Source of the DNA: Nocardia sp. SYP-A9097
Lineage (GTDB): Bacteria > Actinomycetota > Actinomycetes > Mycobacteriales > Mycobacteriaceae
DNA: 64,000 bases
Assembly (NCBI RefSeq): GCF_009649815.1
Contig: NZ_WJIC01000010.1
Span: forward strand, 124,001-188,000
Direction of reading: 5' to 3'
A program made the translations under genes and the position numbers. Shown one piece after another: positions 60,566-64,000 of this stretch (position 1 is its first letter; each line of letters begins with the position of its first letter). The notes beneath the pieces are model-generated. The model saw only the letters and a program-made list of their open reading frames with translations. It ran no database searches and was not told where the DNA came from.

Positions 60566-60601
60566 GTGTGGATCCCGGCCAAAAGCATGCCGGGATGACG
60601 G
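60566..60601. repeat. REP-like element, copy D
   Basis: Pattern GTGTGGATCCCGGCC, AAAAGCATGCCGGGATGACG; nearly identical to copy C at 36166-36200. It lies between the ABM gene and the aldo/keto reductase. Confidence 0.75.
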
Positions 60602-60676
60602 GGGATGGGATGGGACGGACTGGGATTACGTGAGGGACGGTCTGGGATGACAAGGGGTCTGGGGTTGAGTGGACCG

Positions 60677-61753
60677 TCAGGCGTGGGTGGGGCCGGTACC
60701 CGCGCCGGTGGCGGTGATGGCCGTGGCGATTTCCGCCAGGTCGGCGGGTGTGAGCTCCAGGGTGAGACCGCCTGTCCAGCCGTCGATTTGGCCGGCATTG
60801 CGGGCACCGACGATCGCGCCGGTGATACCGGGCCAGGAGTTGACCCAGGTCAGGGCTACTTCGGCGACGGTGACGCCGTGGCGGGCGGCGATCGGCCGCA
60901 GCGCGTCGACCAGCGCCAGGTTGGCGGGCAGCCCGGTGGTGAAATCCGGGCTGGCGGAACGCCAGTCGTCGGCGGTGAGTTCGCGGTCGGCGGTGAAGGC
61001 GCCGGTGAGCAGCCCCGACTGCAGCGGCGAGTAGGCGATCACGCCGGTGGAATGTGCCTTCGCCCAGGCGATTTCGGGTGCCGAGGTGCGGTTGACGGCC
61101 GAGAACGGCGGCTGGATGGCGTCCACGTGCGCTACGGCTTCGGCCCGATCCAGTTCTGCCACACTGTGATTGGAGAGGCCGATGGCGCGGACCTTACCTT
61201 CCTTCTTGAAGTCGGCCATGAGCTGCCAGTACTCCTCCAGCGGCGTGGGCTCGGCCAGGTTCTCGCCTTCCCCGCCGTAGACGAAGACCGCGCCGGTGTC
61301 GGGCCAGTGCACCTGGTAGAGGTCGATGTGGTCGACGCGCAGCCGGCGCAGCGACGATTCCAGTTCGGCGCGAATGGTTTCCGGTCGCATGATGCGGCGC
61401 GGCGGGCCGGAGCGGTCGTCGCCCTCCTCCCAGATGAGGCCGGTCTTGGTGAACAGGTACGGCCGGTCGGCCTCGGGCAGATCGGCGAGGGCGCGGCCGA
61501 CCAGCGTCTCGGCGTGACCGAGTCCGTACGCGGGGGCGGTGTCGATCCAGTTGAGGCCGCTGTTCACCGCGTGCCGAATGGCGGCAATGGATTCGGCGTC
61601 ATCGGTGGCGCCCCACGAGTACTCCCAACCGGGTCCGGCGATCACCCAGGTGCCGAGACCGAGCCGGGTGATGTTCATACCGGTGTCACCGAAGGGGCGG
61701 GTGGACTCGACCGCGCCGCCCGTCGAGGAGTCGCCGCGTGCTGTTGTGGTCAT
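60677..61753 (-). CDS. Aldo/keto reductase
   Basis: A 358-residue TIM-barrel reductase: NWIDTAPAYGLGHAE holds the catalytic Asp and Tyr, Lys lies in LFTKTGLI, and the active-site His in DLYQVHWPD; the NADPH-binding end GAIVGARNAGQID is present. Family is YajO/Gfo-type AKR with unknown carbonyl substrate. It diverges from an XRE regulator with which it shares the promoter region. Confidence 0.9.
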   Translation of the reverse strand: MTTTARGDSSTGGAVESTRPFGDTGMNITRLGLGTWVIAGPGWEYSWGATDDAESIAAIRHAVNSGLNWIDTAPAYGLGHAETLVGRALADLPEADRPYLFTKTGLIWEEGDDRSGPPRRIMRPETIRAELESSLRRLRVDHIDLYQVHWPDTGAVFVYGGEGENLAEPTPLEEYWQLMADFKKEGKVRAIGLSNHSVAELDRAEAVAHVDAIQPPFSAVNRTSAPEIAWAKAHSTGVIAYSPLQSGLLTGAFTADRELTADDWRSASPDFTTGLPANLALVDALRPIAARHGVTVAEVALTWVNSWPGITGAIVGARNAGQIDGWTGGLTLELTPADLAEIATAITATGAGTGPTHA

Positions 61754-61916
61754 TCGAATCTCCTGAGTGGAAACCTCCCGCGGCGAGCCGCGGAGCCGGA
61801 TCCGTTCCGGCTGTGACCACTACTTTCGTTCGATACGAGCGCGGTAAACAGTGCCGCTCGTGCCTGGGCACGGCATGACCAGGAATAGCCGGGGGCCCGC
61901 CCGCGATACTGATCTC

Positions 61917-62762
61917 ATGACCTTGGACCGTCGTGCCGAACTCGGTGAATTCCTGCGCTCGCGCCGGGCTCGATTGAGCCCGCAGGAGGTCGGATTGATC
62001 GATCACGGTGCGCGACGGCGGGTTCCGGGGCTGCGGCGTGAGGAACTCGCGTTGCTGGCCGGGGTGAGTGTCGACCATTATGTGCGGCTGGAACAGGGCC
62101 GCACACTGCACTTTTCGGAGTCGGTGCTCGATGCGGTGGGGCGGGCGCTGCGCTTGAATCCGGTGGAGCGGGAGCATTTCCATCGGCTGGCGCGCCCCTG
62201 GTCGGGCGAGGAGCCGCCCGCCGAGCAGCAGGTCCGGCCCGGACTGCGGCGATTGCTGGAGTCGTCGGATGTGCCCGCCTATATCGTCGGCCGGGGCACC
62301 AACGTGCTGGCGTGGAATCGGCTGGCGGCGGCGCTGATCACCGATTTCTCGGCCTTGCCGCCGCGCGAACGGAATCTGGCGCGCCTGGTCTTCCTGGATG
62401 AGGGCATGCGGGAGCTGTACGAGGATTGGCCGGCCAAGGCCGCCGATGTGGTGGCGTATCTGCGCCTGGATGCCGCCCGCAATCCCGGCGATTCCGGCAT
62501 AGCGGAGCTGATCGCCGAATTGCTCGAGGCGAGTGCGGACTTCCGCGAGCTATGGAACCGGCACGCGCTCAAGGACAAAACGCACGGCCGGTACATCTAC
62601 CTGCATCCGGTGGTCGGCCGCATCGACCTCGGCTTCGAAACACTGCGCCTGCCGGACGATCCCGATCAGGGCCTGATCGCGCATACCGTCGAGGCGGACT
62701 CGCCCAGCGCCAACGCATTACACCTGCTGGCGAGTCTCACCGCGCAGACCCAGACCGTCTAG
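61917..62762 (+). CDS. XRE-family regulator with MmyB-like ligand-binding domain
   Basis: A 281-residue protein. The N-terminal helix-turn-helix (LRSRRARLSPQEVGL...VPGLRREELALLAGVSVDHYVRLEQGR) has the typical VPGLRREELA motif, and the C-terminal MmyB domain (VPAYIVGRGTNVLAWNRLAAAL, then YEDWP and HPVVGRIDLGFETLRLP) is a PAS-like sensor for lipophilic ligands. ATG 61917 lies 7 nt after GATACT, so a leaderless transcript is likely. It presumably controls the divergent aldo/keto reductase. Confidence 0.9.
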   Translation: MTLDRRAELGEFLRSRRARLSPQEVGLIDHGARRRVPGLRREELALLAGVSVDHYVRLEQGRTLHFSESVLDAVGRALRLNPVEREHFHRLARPWSGEEPPAEQQVRPGLRRLLESSDVPAYIVGRGTNVLAWNRLAAALITDFSALPPRERNLARLVFLDEGMRELYEDWPAKAADVVAYLRLDAARNPGDSGIAELIAELLEASADFRELWNRHALKDKTHGRYIYLHPVVGRIDLGFETLRLPDDPDQGLIAHTVEADSPSANALHLLASLTAQTQTV

Positions 62763-63358
62763 CCGCAGCGCACCCGCAGTTCGGGCACGCCGTCGCCGTC
62801 GAGATCATCGAGGGCGACGGTCCGCCCGACCATGGCCAGTGCCAGCGCCTCCCCCGGCCCGCGCACCAGCGGCCCGGAGCCACGCGACCAGTCGGCATCG
62901 GTTGCCTCCCAGCGCAATCCCTTCAGATACCGCCCGGGTGAGGCGAACGGATCCGGATGACCGAGCACCGCGATCAGGCGCTCGGCCGGAATCTTGCGCG
63001 CATGTCCGAGCGGGCGGCGAATATCCTGCTGGTGCACGAACATATCCGCGAGCGCGATCTTGGGCATATACCGCGAGAACCAGCCATTGGCCTTGGCCAG
63101 CCGATCCACCAGTTCGGTGGTCGGCAGCATTGAAAACTGGTCCACCAGTGCGGCATTGGTGCCGTTCACCGATCCGGCGCGCAACCCCATCAACATATAA
63201 CTGGGTAGCCCCACCGCATCGGTTTGCAAGTGCGCGACCACATCTCGCACCCGCCACCCCGCGCATAGCGACGGCGTCTCCCACTCCGACTCGGTCAGCG
63301 AGCGCAAGAGCTCGACCAGTTCCCCGCGCTCGTCCCTGAGCAGCTGGCGCACGTTCAT
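62759..63358 (-). CDS. Maleylpyruvate-isomerase-type mycothiol-dependent enzyme
   Basis: A 199-residue DinB-like four-helix protein: LLRDERGELVELLRSLTESEWETPSLCAGWRVRDVVAHL contains the first metal histidine, with a second in MFVHQQDIRRPLGH. The family uses mycothiol as cofactor for isomerisation or S-transfer. ATG 63358 is favoured; upstream codons to 63409 add no homologous sequence. Its 3' end overlaps the XRE gene's stop by 4 nt on the opposite strand. Confidence 0.85.
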   Translation of the reverse strand: MNVRQLLRDERGELVELLRSLTESEWETPSLCAGWRVRDVVAHLQTDAVGLPSYMLMGLRAGSVNGTNAALVDQFSMLPTTELVDRLAKANGWFSRYMPKIALADMFVHQQDIRRPLGHARKIPAERLIAVLGHPDPFASPGRYLKGLRWEATDADWSRGSGPLVRGPGEALALAMVGRTVALDDLDGDGVPELRVRCG

Positions 63359-63486
63359 GACCGACAGGCTACCGAGTTCAGCGGCGTGAATCACCCGGCT
63401 GATGGACACCGGAAAGCGATCTGCCCGGAAACGCAGTGCGCCGCACCGGATTACCGGTGCGGCGCACTGTTGAACAGGTATGCGAT

Positions 63487-64000
63487 TTACATCTTGGTGT
63501 CGCTGTCGATCTTGAGGCTGCCGCCGCCCGCGTCGATCACCCGCAGGGTGAAGGACTTGGTCTGGCCACCGGCCGAGACGCTACCGACCGAAATATCGGC
63601 CGAGCCATCGGAATTGACGCTGTCCGAGGCCCCGCGCGCACCGGTGATGGTGGAGTAGCGCTGGACGCGATTGTCGGTCCAGTAGGACTGGAAACCCGAC
63701 TGGCTGCCGTAGAGCTGCTGCGCCGCCGGGGTGAGCCGGTTCCACGCATCGCCGAAGCTCAGGTAGACGAGGCCGTCGTAGAACGCCTGCACGGCATCGG
63801 CACCGTTCTGCACGGTCACCTGTCCGGCGCTCTTGGTCTGGCCCAGCGCACCCGCGGTGCCCTTACCGGTGGTGGTCTGCACCGATGCCTTGGTAGCGCT
63901 GGTGCTACCACCCGGTCCGGTGGGACTGTCCGAACTCGAGGAGCTCAGTACGCCGGCGATAACCGCGGCCGCGATGACGACGACCGCTATTACGCCCGCC
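63487..64000 (-). CDS. Membrane-anchored protein with extracellular C-terminal domain, partial
   Basis: The reading frame is open to the right edge, so the N-terminus is missing. Seen are a membrane helix (AGVIAVVVIAAAVIAGVL), a Ser/Thr/Gly-rich extracellular spacer and a C-terminal domain of about 100 residues (VQAFYDGLVYLSFGDAWNRLTPAAQQLYGSQ...SLKIDSD). This arrangement parallels the kinase at 3044, whose last domain has the same helix then ...YxxYW/FW spacing. The missing part could be a kinase or only a short cytoplasmic region. Confidence 0.75.
   Translation of the reverse strand, partial: AGVIAVVVIAAAVIAGVLSSSSSDSPTGPGGSTSATKASVQTTTGKGTAGALGQTKSAGQVTVQNGADAVQAFYDGLVYLSFGDAWNRLTPAAQQLYGSQSGFQSYWTDNRVQRYSTITGARGASDSVNSDGSADISVGSVSAGGQTKSFTLRVIDAGGGSLKIDSDTKM

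Overview
The window looks like a chromosomal segment of a high-GC actinomycete, most probably Nocardia or a close relative in the Nocardiaceae. The grounds are near-identical mycobacterial-type proteins (ribosomal protein S1, PolA, pyruvate kinase, PdtaR), actinobacterial specialities (bifunctional PriA/HisA, a mycothiol-dependent-type DinB enzyme, the Trp-associated membrane protein, several candidate leaderless promoters) and GC-rich codon use. Gene order follows, in inverted orientation, the block from rpsA/polA to hisD that I recall from Mycobacterium tuberculosis (about Rv1630 down to Rv1599), with accessory insertions. No prophage, insertion sequence, CRISPR array or rRNA was seen.

Layout. 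0-2 kb: start of a Tat-exported protein (phospholipase C-like) and rpsA. 2-18 kb is mostly accessory: a methyltransferase, a membrane Ser/Thr kinase, an SPFH protein coupled to a tiny ribbon-helix-helix protein, a TetR regulator with a dehydrogenase-hydrolase fusion, an FAD oxidase with a LysR regulator, an excisionase-type regulator with a hydrolase, a polar amino-acid ABC transporter, an isopropylmalate-dehydrogenase-like enzyme, thioredoxin, a stand-alone LeuA-regulatory-type domain and a Cys-rich four-helix protein. 18-27.7 kb: polA, tRNA-Trp, a complete branched-chain amino-acid (Liv-type) transporter, the ANTAR regulator PdtaR and tRNA-Leu. 27.9-36.1 kb: a second accessory stretch (methyltransferase-like, VOC, ArfB, YdcF, TetR plus flavin monooxygenase, DUF4188, LMW phosphatase, unknowns). 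36-50 kb: tesB, pyk, an ATPase-less amino-acid ABC pair, TM2 protein, lgt, trpA-trpB-trpC, the Trp-associated membrane protein, trpE, a frameshifted small gene, bcp, a membrane protein and a MarR regulator. 50-59 kb: the histidine operon hisD-hisC-hisB-hisH, a MarR/SnoaL pair, then hisA(priA)-impC-hisF-(broken small gene)-hisI. 59-64 kb: a second YidC with a DUF6412 protein, an ABM monooxygenase, an aldo/keto reductase with a divergent XRE regulator, a mycothiol-type enzyme and the C-terminal part of a membrane-anchored protein.

How the genes work together. The trp and his blocks are tightly coupled operons (4-8 nt overlaps). PriA in the his operon very probably also supplies the missing TrpF step. 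Several small regulator-enzyme cassettes carry their own visible operators: TetR sites at 5975 and 6604, a LysR box at 10007, a 15-bp inverted repeat around a leaderless promoter at 10969, three phased TetR sites at 31883-31937, and MarR sites at 54393-54438. Two small genes appear frameshifted by short tandem repeats (48246-48297 and 51258-51304). A dispersed REP-like palindrome occurs in four copies. All functions are read from sequence and family memory; no database search was run.
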